Assembly: GCA_913757435.1 (NCBI GenBank)
Contig: CAJYDM010000002.1
Span: forward strand, 124,001-188,000
DNA from: Syntrophomonas sp. DTU019
GTDB lineage: Bacteria; Bacillota; Syntrophomonadia; Syntrophomonadales; Syntrophomonadaceae
Direction: 5' to 3'
DNA: 64,000 bases
A model generated the notes under the pieces. It worked only from the letters and a program-made list of their open reading frames with translations, did no database searches and was not told where the DNA came from. Position numbers and translations under genes: made by a program. Numbering within the stretch: position 1 is the stretch's first letter; every line of letters starts with the position of its first letter. Below are positions 43,036 through 52,094 of the stretch, one piece after another.

Positions 43036-44745
43036 CTAGATTTTGAAATAGGCTATAGCGTTCTGCAGATCGGCCACCATCCGGTTTAAGGCATTGACCG
43101 ACTGGTTGAACTGGTTAATCTCCTCCATCTGTTTGCCGGCCAAATCAGACATCACCTCTACGATCTGGGCGTTGTTCTGTGCCGCTTCGGCGGTGTTGTC
43201 CACCGATTTGATGGCTATTTCGGCCCCGGCGGCCATCTGCTGCCCCGCGCTGGACACTTCTTCGATCTGTGCACGGACCTGGTTGACGGCGGCGATGATG
43301 TAGTGGAAGGCATCCCCGGCTTGGGTTATGACCTCGGTGCCTTTGGCCACCTCTTTGGTGCCTTCCTGCATGGCCCCTACCGCTTTGTCGGATTCGTTCT
43401 GAATCTCGCGAATCAACTGGGCGATACGCTGGGCGGCCTCACCCGATTCCTCAGCCAGTTTACGCACTTCATCGGCTACTACCGCAAATCCCCGCCCCAT
43501 CTCTCCGGCCCGGGCTGCTTCGATAGCGGCATTCAAGGCTAGAAGATTGGTCTGGCTGGCAATATTGGTGATCAGGTCCACAATCTGCCCGATTTCCAAT
43601 GATTTGTCACCCAAAGCTTCCACAATGGATGCGGTATAATCGGTGTTGTTGCTGATGATTTGAATCTGCTTGACCGCCTGTTCGATCTGACGTTCCCCTT
43701 CTTCGGCCTTCTTGGCGGCCGCAGATACCGAGCTGGCCACTTCCTGTGCGCTGGCCGCTACCTGCTGGATGCCAACTGCCATTTCTCCAATAGTATCGCG
43801 GGAAGCGTGCGACAACTGGGCTTGTTCAGAAGCGGAGCTCATAAGGCGCTCGGCCTGAGCGCTCATATTGCTCATTAGGGCGGCGCTGTTTTCAGACAAG
43901 GCTCCCACCTGGGCGCCGGATTTGCTTACATTGGCGGCCAGGCGGCTGGTCTTGCTAATCAAATCGGAGATCTTCTCCAGCATGTCATTGAACATAGCCG
44001 CTAAAACTCCGGGCTCGTCCTTGGCATCAGCCGGGATGCGTTCGGTCAAATCGCCCTGGGCGGCCATTTCCACGGATGCGCTGATGCGCCTTAGGGGCGC
44101 GTAAACCGTATAGGCCACCAGGAACGCGGCCAAAAAGCCCAAGAATATACCGATGCCTGAATAGGTGATCATAGCCAGTTGGAAGTTTTTGATGGCCTCC
44201 TCATACGGTGTGGCCGGGACCCCCACATACCAGATGCCTATGGTTTTGCCGGCAGCGTCTTTGATGGGTTCGTAAGCAGCCTCATTCCATACCCCTACCA
44301 CTTCAGCCCGGCCCACAAAAGGCTGGCCCTGGGTCAGAACCACCTGGCCCACCTCTTCGGAAATCTTGGTGTTAATGGCCCGTTGGCCGTTATTCATTAC
44401 ATTGGTCGACACTCTGGTGTCGCCTCTAAAGATGGTGCAGGTGTCACCGGTCAGTTTGCCGATGCGGTCCACGACTTCGTAATTGCCTTCCATTAGAACC
44501 GGGCCTTTATACAATTGCCCGTCAATCAGCTGCCATGGCCCCGGGTATCTCTCTTCCAAGATCTGATTCCCCATGGCCAGGTCAGACTGTAGTTTTTGCT
44601 GCGCCGCCATTAGTATCTTCTCAGACATGACCCCGGTGGCATAATAACCCATTATGCCGGTTACTGCGGCTAAAACCAGGGTAAAGGCCACCACCAGGCG
44701 AACCCGTACGCTGATTTTGCGCAAGCCTCGTTCAACAAACTCCAT
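43036..44745 (-). CDS. Methyl-accepting chemotaxis protein
   Basis: A 569-residue receptor. Helix 1 (LVVAFTLVLAAVTGIMGYY) is followed by a single-Cache extracytoplasmic domain with CTIFRGDTRVSTNV and AAYEPIKDAAGKTIGIWYVG, helix 2 (GIGIFLGFLAAFLVAYTV), HAMP, and the signalling hairpin with NLLALNAAIEAARAGEMG and GFAVVADEVRKLAEES. I chose ATG 44743-44745, with GGGAGA upstream; a 91-residue longer frame has no domain support. Ligand unknown. Confidence 0.93.
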   Translation of the reverse strand: MEFVERGLRKISVRVRLVVAFTLVLAAVTGIMGYYATGVMSEKILMAAQQKLQSDLAMGNQILEERYPGPWQLIDGQLYKGPVLMEGNYEVVDRIGKLTGDTCTIFRGDTRVSTNVMNNGQRAINTKISEEVGQVVLTQGQPFVGRAEVVGVWNEAAYEPIKDAAGKTIGIWYVGVPATPYEEAIKNFQLAMITYSGIGIFLGFLAAFLVAYTVYAPLRRISASVEMAAQGDLTERIPADAKDEPGVLAAMFNDMLEKISDLISKTSRLAANVSKSGAQVGALSENSAALMSNMSAQAERLMSSASEQAQLSHASRDTIGEMAVGIQQVAASAQEVASSVSAAAKKAEEGERQIEQAVKQIQIISNNTDYTASIVEALGDKSLEIGQIVDLITNIASQTNLLALNAAIEAARAGEMGRGFAVVADEVRKLAEESGEAAQRIAQLIREIQNESDKAVGAMQEGTKEVAKGTEVITQAGDAFHYIIAAVNQVRAQIEEVSSAGQQMAAGAEIAIKSVDNTAEAAQNNAQIVEVMSDLAGKQMEEINQFNQSVNALNRMVADLQNAIAYFKI

Positions 44746-44824
44746 TCTCCCAAATCCCCTTTCTGGTGAGATGAATACACCCCATACAATTACTCTCTGC
44801 TGATACTTATCGACGATTAGGCGG

Positions 44825-45160
44825 TTATAATTTAGCGGTGTCCTCATCCCCGGGAGGAATGATCTCCATGTAAGTGACGCGCTGATAATTGATGCTCCCC
44901 ACCACATTGCCCTGGGCATCGTACAGATAGGACAAGGATGAGCCTCCGGCGTATAGCCTGCCGCTTTTCTCCAAACCCAGTTCATATACGTAGCCATCCA
45001 CGGTGTCACCACGATCAAAGTGTATGCGCACTTTGATCAAGGCAGACTCAGGGCTGACATCCTTTTTAAGCAATTGCTTAATGTCCAGGTTCTGGCATCC
45101 GCTCAAGAGCAGGGCGACGAAGACTATACTCAGCAATAGAGCCAGGCGGCTTTTTTTCAT
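44825..45160 (-). CDS. Small lipoprotein
   Basis: A 111-residue protein with a lipoprotein signal ending LLLSGC (Cys about residue 22). The mature part reads IKVRIHFDRGDTVDGYVYEL and LYDAQGNVVGSINY, probably a beta-rich fold. No family recognised. Its ATG overlaps the lonB-like stop (TGATG), so it is coupled to the protease gene. Confidence 0.75.
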   Translation of the reverse strand: MKKSRLALLLSIVFVALLLSGCQNLDIKQLLKKDVSPESALIKVRIHFDRGDTVDGYVYELGLEKSGRLYAGGSSLSYLYDAQGNVVGSINYQRVTYMEIIPPGDEDTAKL

Positions 45161-47604
45161 CAGTAGTCTCTCCTTCTCCGTTGCGGCCTCGGCAATGCGG
45201 GGGATGGCCTATCCCAAACCGCCTGCCTGCGGCGCTCCATCCATTTATGCAGTTTCTGGTTGACCAGATAATGGATTGACTCGGGGGTGAAATGCCCGTT
45301 TTGGTCGCGTTCCCCGGCCTTTTGTCCGGTCAGGATCTCCAGCCCCTGATTGATATGATTGACTGCCCAGATATTGAAGCGGCGGCGTCTAACCGCTTCC
45401 ACTACGGCTTCATCCAGCATCAGGGACTTTACATTCTGTTGAGGAATAATGACCCCCTGCTTGCCGTTAAGACCTTTTTCCTGACAGGTCTTGAAAAAGC
45501 CTTCGATTTTCTCGTTCACGCCGCCCACCGGCTGCACCTCGCCGTTCTGATTTACTGAACCGGTCACCGCTATGCCCTGGTAAATGGGCACTTCGGCCAG
45601 GCTGGACAACAGGGCGTAAAGTTCGGCACTGGAGGCACTGTCCCCTTCCACCCCGGAATAGCTCTGTTCGAAGGTGAGACTGGCCGATAAGGCCAAGGGT
45701 TTATCCTGGGCATATTGCGCCCCCATATAGCCGCTCAGGGTCAACACCCCTTTGCTGTGTATGGTGCCGCTCATGCGGATCTCGCGCTCAATGTTGACCA
45801 CGCCTTTTTCTCCCATGAAGGTTTTGGCGGTGATGCGCACCGGTTTGCCGAAATAATATTCCCCGGTCTGATAAACTGCCAGGCCATTAATCTCCCCCAC
45901 CCGGTAGTGGTCCACATTGATCATTAAGGTGTTACGGTTGATCATCTCCTGCAGGTGCTCTTCCGCCATAGCGCTGCGCTGCTTTTTGCTTTTGACCGCC
46001 TGATTGACATGCTGGACGGTGACTAGCGGAGCCTTGTCTTTGGTGGCCCAGTGATGTGCCTCATAGACCACCTCAACCAACTTGTTGAAGTGGGTGGTCA
46101 TTTTTTCCTGGTCCTCGGCCATGCGGGTGCTGTAGTCCACCACCCCGGCCACTGCATCAGGTGTGAAGTGCAGCAGTTGTTCGCGCTGGCACACCGATGC
46201 TATGAGCTGGGCATACTGTTTGATGTGGGTCCGGCTCTTGGCCATCTCCACATCGAAATCGGCCCTTATCTTAAATAATTTGCGGAATTCGTCGTCAAAA
46301 GCGTATAGGGCGTGATAATACCAGGGGTCGCCGATTAAAACCACCTTGAGATCTACCGGGATGGGCTGGGGCTGCAGGGTCTCGGTGTTGGTAAACCCTA
46401 ACACGCGTCCGATGTTCTCCACTTTGATCTCGCAGTTCTTCAATACCTTCTTGAGGCAGTCCCACACATAATAGTTTTTCAACACGTCGCTGATATGCAG
46501 CACCAGGAAGCCTCCATTGGCTTTGTGGATGCTGCCCGGTTTGATTTTAGTGAAGTCAGTGGCCAAAATGCCGAATTCACCCTCATATTCGATCTGCCCG
46601 AACAGATTAGCATAGGTTGGGTTGGATTCGAATACCACCGGGGCATGGGTGAGGGCCTCGTTGTCAACTAAAAGGTTGACCTGGTATTTTCGCAGTGAAG
46701 AGCGCCGGTCCATATGGCGGAAAAACATCAAAGGGCTGGCATCCTCAGTTTTGATAAAACTTTCGGTATTATCGATCAAGTCCTGGCGCATATCCTGTAG
46801 ATAGGTGCCAATATCTGGATAGTCGCGATATTTCTTCAAGAGCATGGTGAAGCAAGGCTCGGTAACCATGCGGGTGGTCTCGAATTCCAGGTTCTTGATC
46901 TTCTCGCGGATGATTTTTTCCGCTTCTTTGTATTTGCGCACCGCTTCATTGAGCCGCTCCTGAATGATGGCACCGGTGCGCATGATCTCCACCCGCTGTT
47001 GCTCGCTCATGGCCAGATATTCTTCCTGAGTTACCGCTTCGCCGTTTTCATTGATGGGGGTGGTATTGATGCCGGTCTGCGTGCGTGAAATGGTGAAGCC
47101 GTGGCGGCGGGCCTCTTCGTCCAGTTCCAGATACATTTTGTTGGTCTCTTCTAGGAAGGCGTTTAAGATGCTGTTCTTTTTGCTCTCGTAATCCTCACCT
47201 TCGAAGGCCTTGACGATACTTTTCACGATGGAGTCTATGCTGGAGTTGATGTCCTGTTTGAATACCTTGCCCTGCCCGGCGGGAAGCCTCAGAGCTAAGG
47301 GACTGTCGGCTTCGCGGAAATTATGGACATAGCACCAGTCGTCTGGAATAGCCCTGGTACGAGCTCTTTCCTCGAGCAACTCCCGGGCTAAACTGCTCTT
47401 GCCGGTGCCAAAAGGCCCGGCCAAATAGATATTGTAGCCCTGATTATTCATGTCCAAACCGAGATTTAAGGCTTGCACCGCCCGGTCTTGCCCGATGATG
47501 CCCCTTAAGGGTTGCAGTTCTGCGGTGCTGTTGAAACGGAACAATGCGGGATTGCATGCTTTGCGGAGCTGTTTGACTTTTAACCTGTACTGGTTGCTGT
47601 TCAA
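45160..47604 (-). CDS. LonB-like ATP-dependent protease
   Basis: An 814-residue AAA protease of the Lon (S16) family without the classical Lon N-domain. N-terminal LRGIIGQDRAVQALNLGL and Walker A LAGPFGTGKSSLAREL, an inserted helical region, Walker B-like HKANGGFLVLHI, and a protease domain with the catalytic Ser in VEGDSASSAELYAL and Lys in VGGVNEKIEGFF. TTG 47602-47604 behind GGAGGG is chosen over an upstream ATG. Coupled to the lipoprotein downstream. Confidence 0.9.
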   Translation of the reverse strand: MNSNQYRLKVKQLRKACNPALFRFNSTAELQPLRGIIGQDRAVQALNLGLDMNNQGYNIYLAGPFGTGKSSLARELLEERARTRAIPDDWCYVHNFREADSPLALRLPAGQGKVFKQDINSSIDSIVKSIVKAFEGEDYESKKNSILNAFLEETNKMYLELDEEARRHGFTISRTQTGINTTPINENGEAVTQEEYLAMSEQQRVEIMRTGAIIQERLNEAVRKYKEAEKIIREKIKNLEFETTRMVTEPCFTMLLKKYRDYPDIGTYLQDMRQDLIDNTESFIKTEDASPLMFFRHMDRRSSLRKYQVNLLVDNEALTHAPVVFESNPTYANLFGQIEYEGEFGILATDFTKIKPGSIHKANGGFLVLHISDVLKNYYVWDCLKKVLKNCEIKVENIGRVLGFTNTETLQPQPIPVDLKVVLIGDPWYYHALYAFDDEFRKLFKIRADFDVEMAKSRTHIKQYAQLIASVCQREQLLHFTPDAVAGVVDYSTRMAEDQEKMTTHFNKLVEVVYEAHHWATKDKAPLVTVQHVNQAVKSKKQRSAMAEEHLQEMINRNTLMINVDHYRVGEINGLAVYQTGEYYFGKPVRITAKTFMGEKGVVNIEREIRMSGTIHSKGVLTLSGYMGAQYAQDKPLALSASLTFEQSYSGVEGDSASSAELYALLSSLAEVPIYQGIAVTGSVNQNGEVQPVGGVNEKIEGFFKTCQEKGLNGKQGVIIPQQNVKSLMLDEAVVEAVRRRRFNIWAVNHINQGLEILTGQKAGERDQNGHFTPESIHYLVNQKLHKWMERRRQAVWDRPSPALPRPQRRRRDY

Positions 47605-47629
47605 TGATTTCCCTCCAATGATTCCATTA

Positions 47630-48463
47630 CTATATGAAGTTGAAGTGACTGCCGGCATCTATCTTGACTACGTTCTGGCCCAGTTCGTTGTAGAGCCTGG
47701 CAGCGGCGTAGAATCCGGTGCAATGGCCGATCATGATGCGGTCGGGCAGGTTTCGGCCTAAGTATGAAATCGTAGCCTCCAGGCGCTGAGGGGAGGCATT
47801 TACCAGGTGGGCGCCACCAATATAGGCCTGGATATGTGTCTTGCCGGTTATCTCCCGGGCGTAATTTAAAGTGTTGACTATACCCGCATGAGCGCAGCCG
47901 CTCATCACGATAAGCCCCTGGGGATGGTCTACAACCAGGCCCATATCGTCCTCCAAAGAGTCTTCGATCAAACCCTGTTCGGTTTCCACCCAAAAGCGCC
48001 CTCCTACATCCTCAAATGCAGTCTGGCGAGGTATGGCACCAGTAACAAATATCCCCGGGCGGATCTCCTTAGGTGCGGCGGTGTACCTAAACTCTGCCCC
48101 GGCGGCAATGGCTGTCGCCTCTGAAAAGGGCACCCCCACCTCCAACTGTTGCCCTCCGGCACCCTGGGAATAACGCTTCACGAATAGGCCGGGATGGGCT
48201 GTGACCGGGCGGGGGCCGATCTTGTCCAGCAGGGTCGGCAGAGCCCCGGTGTGGTCATAGTGACCGTGGCTCAAGACGATTTCTTGGATGCTATTTAAAG
48301 GTACTCTGAGCTGGTGGCTATTGACAAACAAGGCCTCGCGATGACCGGTATCGAACAACAGCGGATAGCCATCAACCGTCAACAGGGCTGAAAAGCCCCA
48401 TTCACCCATCAAGGCCATGCCCGAACTGGTATTTTCAACCAGTATGGTCATTTCTACCTTCAT
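47630..48463 (-). CDS. MBL-fold protein of the dihydropterin phosphate synthase-like group
   Basis: A 277-residue MBL protein distinct from the other three. FDTGHREALF, LSHGHYDHTGAL and MSGCAHAGIVNTLNYA match the COG1237 proteins related to methanopterin-pathway enzymes; GHCTGFYAAARLYNELG is the C-terminal metal site. The exact reaction in bacteria is unknown. It is 25 bases upstream of the lonB-like gene, GAGGC precedes ATG 48463. Confidence 0.85.
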   Translation of the reverse strand: MKVEMTILVENTSSGMALMGEWGFSALLTVDGYPLLFDTGHREALFVNSHQLRVPLNSIQEIVLSHGHYDHTGALPTLLDKIGPRPVTAHPGLFVKRYSQGAGGQQLEVGVPFSEATAIAAGAEFRYTAAPKEIRPGIFVTGAIPRQTAFEDVGGRFWVETEQGLIEDSLEDDMGLVVDHPQGLIVMSGCAHAGIVNTLNYAREITGKTHIQAYIGGAHLVNASPQRLEATISYLGRNLPDRIMIGHCTGFYAAARLYNELGQNVVKIDAGSHFNFI

Positions 48464-48647
48464 TACCTAGCCTCACATCCTTTAGTATTAATAATGGTAT
48501 TTATTTATTATAAGGTTAATTCCTGCCCCTGTGACGAAGAAAAAATGTTATAGAGAGTAATAGCCGCTTCGGCAACCCTTGCCAGTGCCACTGAGCACAG
48601 GCAGCCCGGATGGGAGCTAACCCCCTTAGTCGGTGCCCAAGCAATGG

Positions 48648-50738
48648 CTATTCAACACCAAACCAGGCCAGCGCATCGATATGGGATTCGCTGTCTGGCT
48701 GCAAAGCGGGAGGCTGGGACGGCATTTGATCGCCGGGCTTTTCAGGCTGTTCTTCTCCATCCAGCCGGCCCGGCATGAGCCATTCGGGCAGGTCGGTCAT
48801 ATCAGGGATGTCAGGGAGGCCAGGCCAATCAGGTAAATCAGGCATGGAAAACTGATGCCAATAGCAGATCAGATGAGGTTCGCTATTGCCGACAAAGGCC
48901 ATAGACACCGGACGCGGGCAGGCTTCCACCGCCACCAGGCCGCTGTCCATACATATATTGAGCCTTTTTATGCCCGCAGGCATGGGAAAATCAGTAGGCT
49001 GGAAGGCGGCTGAGGCGCTTCTCATGAAGCTGGCCCAGATGGGGCCGGCTGCCACCCCTCCGGCCTGATTAACTCGGCGATTGTCATCATATCCTACCCA
49101 TACTGCACAGCACAAGTAAGGGGTATAGCCCACAAACCAGGCGTCCTTGTAGTCATCGGTGGTTCCGGTTTTACCAGCACAGGGTCGGCCTACGGTAGCT
49201 TTAAGATGGGCTCCGGTGCCCCCACTCTGCATCACCCCGGTGAGCATATCAGTGATAATATACGCATTCTCCACCGACACCGCCCGCTTCTGCTGGGCAC
49301 GGTGCTCCTCTAACACCCTGCCGTTGGAGTTCAGTACTTTTATTATGGAGTAGGGGGCGCTATAGATACCTTTATTGGCAAAGGCACTGTAAGCAGCCGC
49401 CATCTGCACCGGGGAGACCTCGGTGGAACCCAGCGGCAAGGATAATACCGGCTTAATATTGGTAAACCCGAAATTCTGCGTATGACGGGCTACCCGAGCC
49501 GGTCCCAAGCGCTCGTTAACAGTCACTGCCACCACATTGTCCGATTTCATCACAGCTTCTTTGAGAGTAAAATCGCGCCAGTGGTAGGGTTCATTGCCGT
49601 AATCAGTGGGCTTATAGGGCGGACTTCCCGGAACCTCGAACTCCACTTCCTCACAGGGGATCATGTCAGCCTCAGTCCAGCCCGAGGAAATAGCCAGGGA
49701 GTACATGAACGGCTTAAAGGTGGAGCCCGGCTGCCGGGTAGCAAACGCCCGGTTGTAGCCGGAGGAAGCAAAATCACGGCCTCCCACCATAGCACGGATC
49801 TGCCCATTGCTGACGTCTACTGCCACCAGGGCCCCCTGCATCCCAGCCGGCCGTCCTTTCATGCCCTCACTCATAGCCCGCTCGGCGGCATTCTGCATGG
49901 TCAGATCCAGGGTGGTATATACTTTCATGCCACCCTGAAAAACTCTTTCCTCGCCGTATTGCTCGATCAGATATTGCCGGATCATGGCCACGAAATAAGG
50001 GGCGTCCCCACTGCTGGAGGCGGCCCGGCTGTAGCGCAGGGGGGTTCTGGCGATGGTTTCCCTCTGGGCTGCAGTAATATAACCTTCGGTCTCCATACGA
50101 TCTAAGACAACTGCCTGGCGCTCCTTGGCCCGTTCGGGATGCACGTAAGGATCGTAACCGCCGGGGTAGTTAGGAAGCCCGGCTAGCAGGGCGGCTTCTG
50201 CCACAGTCAGGTTCTGGGCGCTTTTGCCGAAAAAAGTGCGTGAGGCTACCTCAATGCCGGTGGCACCATGTCCGAAGTAAATGGAATTACAGTACAAGGC
50301 CAGGATCTCGTCTTTGCTGTATCTGCGTTCCAGTATGGCGGTATACCACAGTTCCTTTATCTTGCGAGTAAAGGTGCGCTCATTGGTCAGGTAAAGAATT
50401 TTAGCAGTCTGCTGGGTTATGGTGCTGCCTCCGGCCACTATCTTTCTGGCTTTGAGGTCGGCGATAAGAGCCCTTAGAATGCCTGACAAATCCACGCCGT
50501 GATGGCGATAGAAGTTTTTGTCCTCAACCGCTATGATAGCCTGCTTAAAGGAATCAGGTATATCCTCAAAAGGGATAACAATCTGATTCTGCTCGCTTAA
50601 ACCTCTGATAACTTTACCGTTTATATCGTAGATGATGCTCGGTTGGGGCACCTGAAAAGATGGCAGTTGCAGGCTGAACCCGCTGCTCACAATAATGAAA
50701 ATGAGGATATATACACCGAGCAAGCGCTTGCGTGTCAT
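48648..50738 (-). CDS. Class A penicillin-binding protein
   Basis: A 696-residue bifunctional cell-wall synthase with an N-terminal membrane anchor (YILIFIIVSSGFSL). Glycosyltransferase: AIIAVEDKNFYRHHGVD, GGSTITQQTAK and RKIKELWYTAILERRYSKDE. Transpeptidase: catalytic Ser in RQPGSTFKPFMYS, SDN motif in VMKSDNVVAV and KTG in AGKTGTTDDYKDAWFVGY. The C-terminal tail (about residues 625-696) is Pro, Asp and Glu-rich. GGGGTGG precedes ATG 50738. Confidence 0.93.
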   Translation of the reverse strand: MTRKRLLGVYILIFIIVSSGFSLQLPSFQVPQPSIIYDINGKVIRGLSEQNQIVIPFEDIPDSFKQAIIAVEDKNFYRHHGVDLSGILRALIADLKARKIVAGGSTITQQTAKILYLTNERTFTRKIKELWYTAILERRYSKDEILALYCNSIYFGHGATGIEVASRTFFGKSAQNLTVAEAALLAGLPNYPGGYDPYVHPERAKERQAVVLDRMETEGYITAAQRETIARTPLRYSRAASSSGDAPYFVAMIRQYLIEQYGEERVFQGGMKVYTTLDLTMQNAAERAMSEGMKGRPAGMQGALVAVDVSNGQIRAMVGGRDFASSGYNRAFATRQPGSTFKPFMYSLAISSGWTEADMIPCEEVEFEVPGSPPYKPTDYGNEPYHWRDFTLKEAVMKSDNVVAVTVNERLGPARVARHTQNFGFTNIKPVLSLPLGSTEVSPVQMAAAYSAFANKGIYSAPYSIIKVLNSNGRVLEEHRAQQKRAVSVENAYIITDMLTGVMQSGGTGAHLKATVGRPCAGKTGTTDDYKDAWFVGYTPYLCCAVWVGYDDNRRVNQAGGVAAGPIWASFMRSASAAFQPTDFPMPAGIKRLNICMDSGLVAVEACPRPVSMAFVGNSEPHLICYWHQFSMPDLPDWPGLPDIPDMTDLPEWLMPGRLDGEEQPEKPGDQMPSQPPALQPDSESHIDALAWFGVE

Positions 50739-50827
50739 GAAACCACCCCTTCATAGCTAAAAATACCCATTTTTGGATGGTTTCATTCCCTCCCGGGCAG
50801 CCAATCCCGCCTGAGGCCTGCAGGCTA

Positions 50828-50856
50828 TTGACAAGCCCTCCTAAGAGGGTTATAAA
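50828..50856 (+). promoter_or_regulatory. Promoter of corA
   Basis: TTGACA (50828-50833), 17-base spacer, TATAAA (50851-50856). It implies a roughly 150-base 5' leader before corA. Confidence 0.8.
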
Positions 50857-50894
50857 TTAAAGGAATCTAAATTGGGAAAGGCGGTGGTGGAAAC

Positions 50895-50990
50895 ATGGAA
50901 CCCATACCATTACGAAAGTCCTTTTTGCTATTTGGTCAATATAATAGTGCATGGGGGATTATGAACCACTACTGCTCTTTGGTCATGTAA
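50895..50990 (+). CDS. Candidate corA leader peptide (MgtL-like)
   Basis: A 31-codon frame between the corA promoter and corA, beginning ATG 50895 with GGTGG five bases upstream, reads MEPIPLRKSFLL and ends SLVM. Its MEPIP start is close to MEPDP of the enterobacterial MgtL leader, which makes ribosomes fall off at low magnesium. Its TAA stop (50988-50990) lies inside the 3' arm of a hairpin. Small size makes the call tentative. Confidence 0.5.
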   Translation: MEPIPLRKSFLLFGQYNSAWGIMNHYCSLVM

Positions 50991-51008
50991 TCCTCCACCA
51001 GAAGGAGG
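50953..51008 (+). promoter_or_regulatory. Mutually exclusive hairpins over the corA ribosome site
   Basis: Hairpin A pairs GGGGGATTA (50953-50961) with TAATCCTCC (50988-50996), nine pairs with one G-U. Hairpin B pairs CCTCC (50992-50996) with GGAGG (51004-51008), the corA Shine-Dalgarno, around a 7-base loop. Both use CCTCC, so A frees and B hides the ribosome site. Confidence 0.55.
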
Positions 51009-51015
51009 GTTGAAC

Positions 51016-51996
51016 ATGATCAAAACCTATTATTTCAGCCACGAACAACAAACCGTCTTGCACGATATCGATCTTTCCCAGCTCGACAGCCTCTTAGCCT
51101 CGAAGCAGAGCCTTTTGTGGATCGACCTCTATGACTGCGCCGCCAGTGAACTCCACTACATCGGAGATTTATTTCAATTCCATCCCCTTGCTTTGGAAGA
51201 CTGTCTGCAGAAGAGCCCCAGGGCTAAACTGGACCGTTATGATGATTATTATTTCTTCGTATTCCATGGGCTGCGCTACCATGAGGAAGCTGAGGAAGAA
51301 GACGAGATCACCAGCATCGAGTTGGATGTATTCATGGGGCCCAATTATATTGTAACCATTCACCCGGTGGCTTTGACGGCGGTGGGCAAAGTAGCCCGGG
51401 TGTGCCTCAAGGAAGGCAGATACATGGATATGGGTGCAGAGCACCTGTTGTATCGGATCGTGGATAATATGGTTGACGAATGTTTTCCGATCATTGAGCG
51501 CTTAGGGGAGCGGATTGACGATTTGGAAGACAATATCTTCATCCATCGCGGACAGGAGATCACTGAAGAGATCCTGGCTTTAAAAACCACCATCATTCTG
51601 CTGCGCAAGGTGATGATCCCGCAGCGGCGCATTTTCGGCAGCATCAACGGGTATTATTCATTTCTGGTCAATGAAGAGAACCGACCTTATTATCTGGACC
51701 TGGTGGACCATATGGACAATATCCTGGACTCGGCCAGCACTTATCGAGATTTGATCAACAGCTCTACTGAGACTTATTACTCCATAATTAACGGGCGGAC
51801 CAGCGAGATCATCACTGTTTTGACCATAATCTCCATTGTGATGATGCCCTTGACGGTGATAACCAGTTTCTACGGCATGAACCTCAACTACTTGCCCGGA
51901 GTGGACAGCGATTATTTTGTATGGGTGCTTACTTTGGGAATGATTACTCTGGTAGGCGGTATGTTGGCATTCTTCCGCTATCGCCGCTGGATCTGA
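51016..51996 (+). CDS. corA: CorA-type magnesium transporter
   Basis: A 326-residue pentameric channel-type transporter. The large N-terminal cytosolic domain ends in long helices (HRGQEITEEILALKTTIILL), and two C-terminal helices flank the selectivity motif YGMNLNYLPG; the last residues are FFRYRRWI. ATG 51016 follows AAGGAGGG. It has a long structured leader with a candidate magnesium-sensing peptide. Confidence 0.93.
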   Translation: MIKTYYFSHEQQTVLHDIDLSQLDSLLASKQSLLWIDLYDCAASELHYIGDLFQFHPLALEDCLQKSPRAKLDRYDDYYFFVFHGLRYHEEAEEEDEITSIELDVFMGPNYIVTIHPVALTAVGKVARVCLKEGRYMDMGAEHLLYRIVDNMVDECFPIIERLGERIDDLEDNIFIHRGQEITEEILALKTTIILLRKVMIPQRRIFGSINGYYSFLVNEENRPYYLDLVDHMDNILDSASTYRDLINSSTETYYSIINGRTSEIITVLTIISIVMMPLTVITSFYGMNLNYLPGVDSDYFVWVLTLGMITLVGGMLAFFRYRRWI

Positions 51997-52020
51997 AAGC
52001 AAACCTGGAGAAATGAGCGA

Positions 52021-52094
52021 GAGGTACGGGGACGGTTCTTTTGCCTTTGCCTTGGTTAACCAAGGCAAAGGCAAAAGAACCGTCCCCGTGCCTC
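52021..52094. repeat. 74-bp perfect-type palindrome; bidirectional terminator
   Basis: Two 37-base arms (52021-52057 and 52058-52094) are reverse complements with one mismatch and no loop. The outer part carries ACGGGGACGG, the same core as the other REP-like elements. It lies between the convergent corA and DUF47 genes and its right end overlaps the DUF47 stop codon (52094-52096). It should act as terminator for both. Confidence 0.9.
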
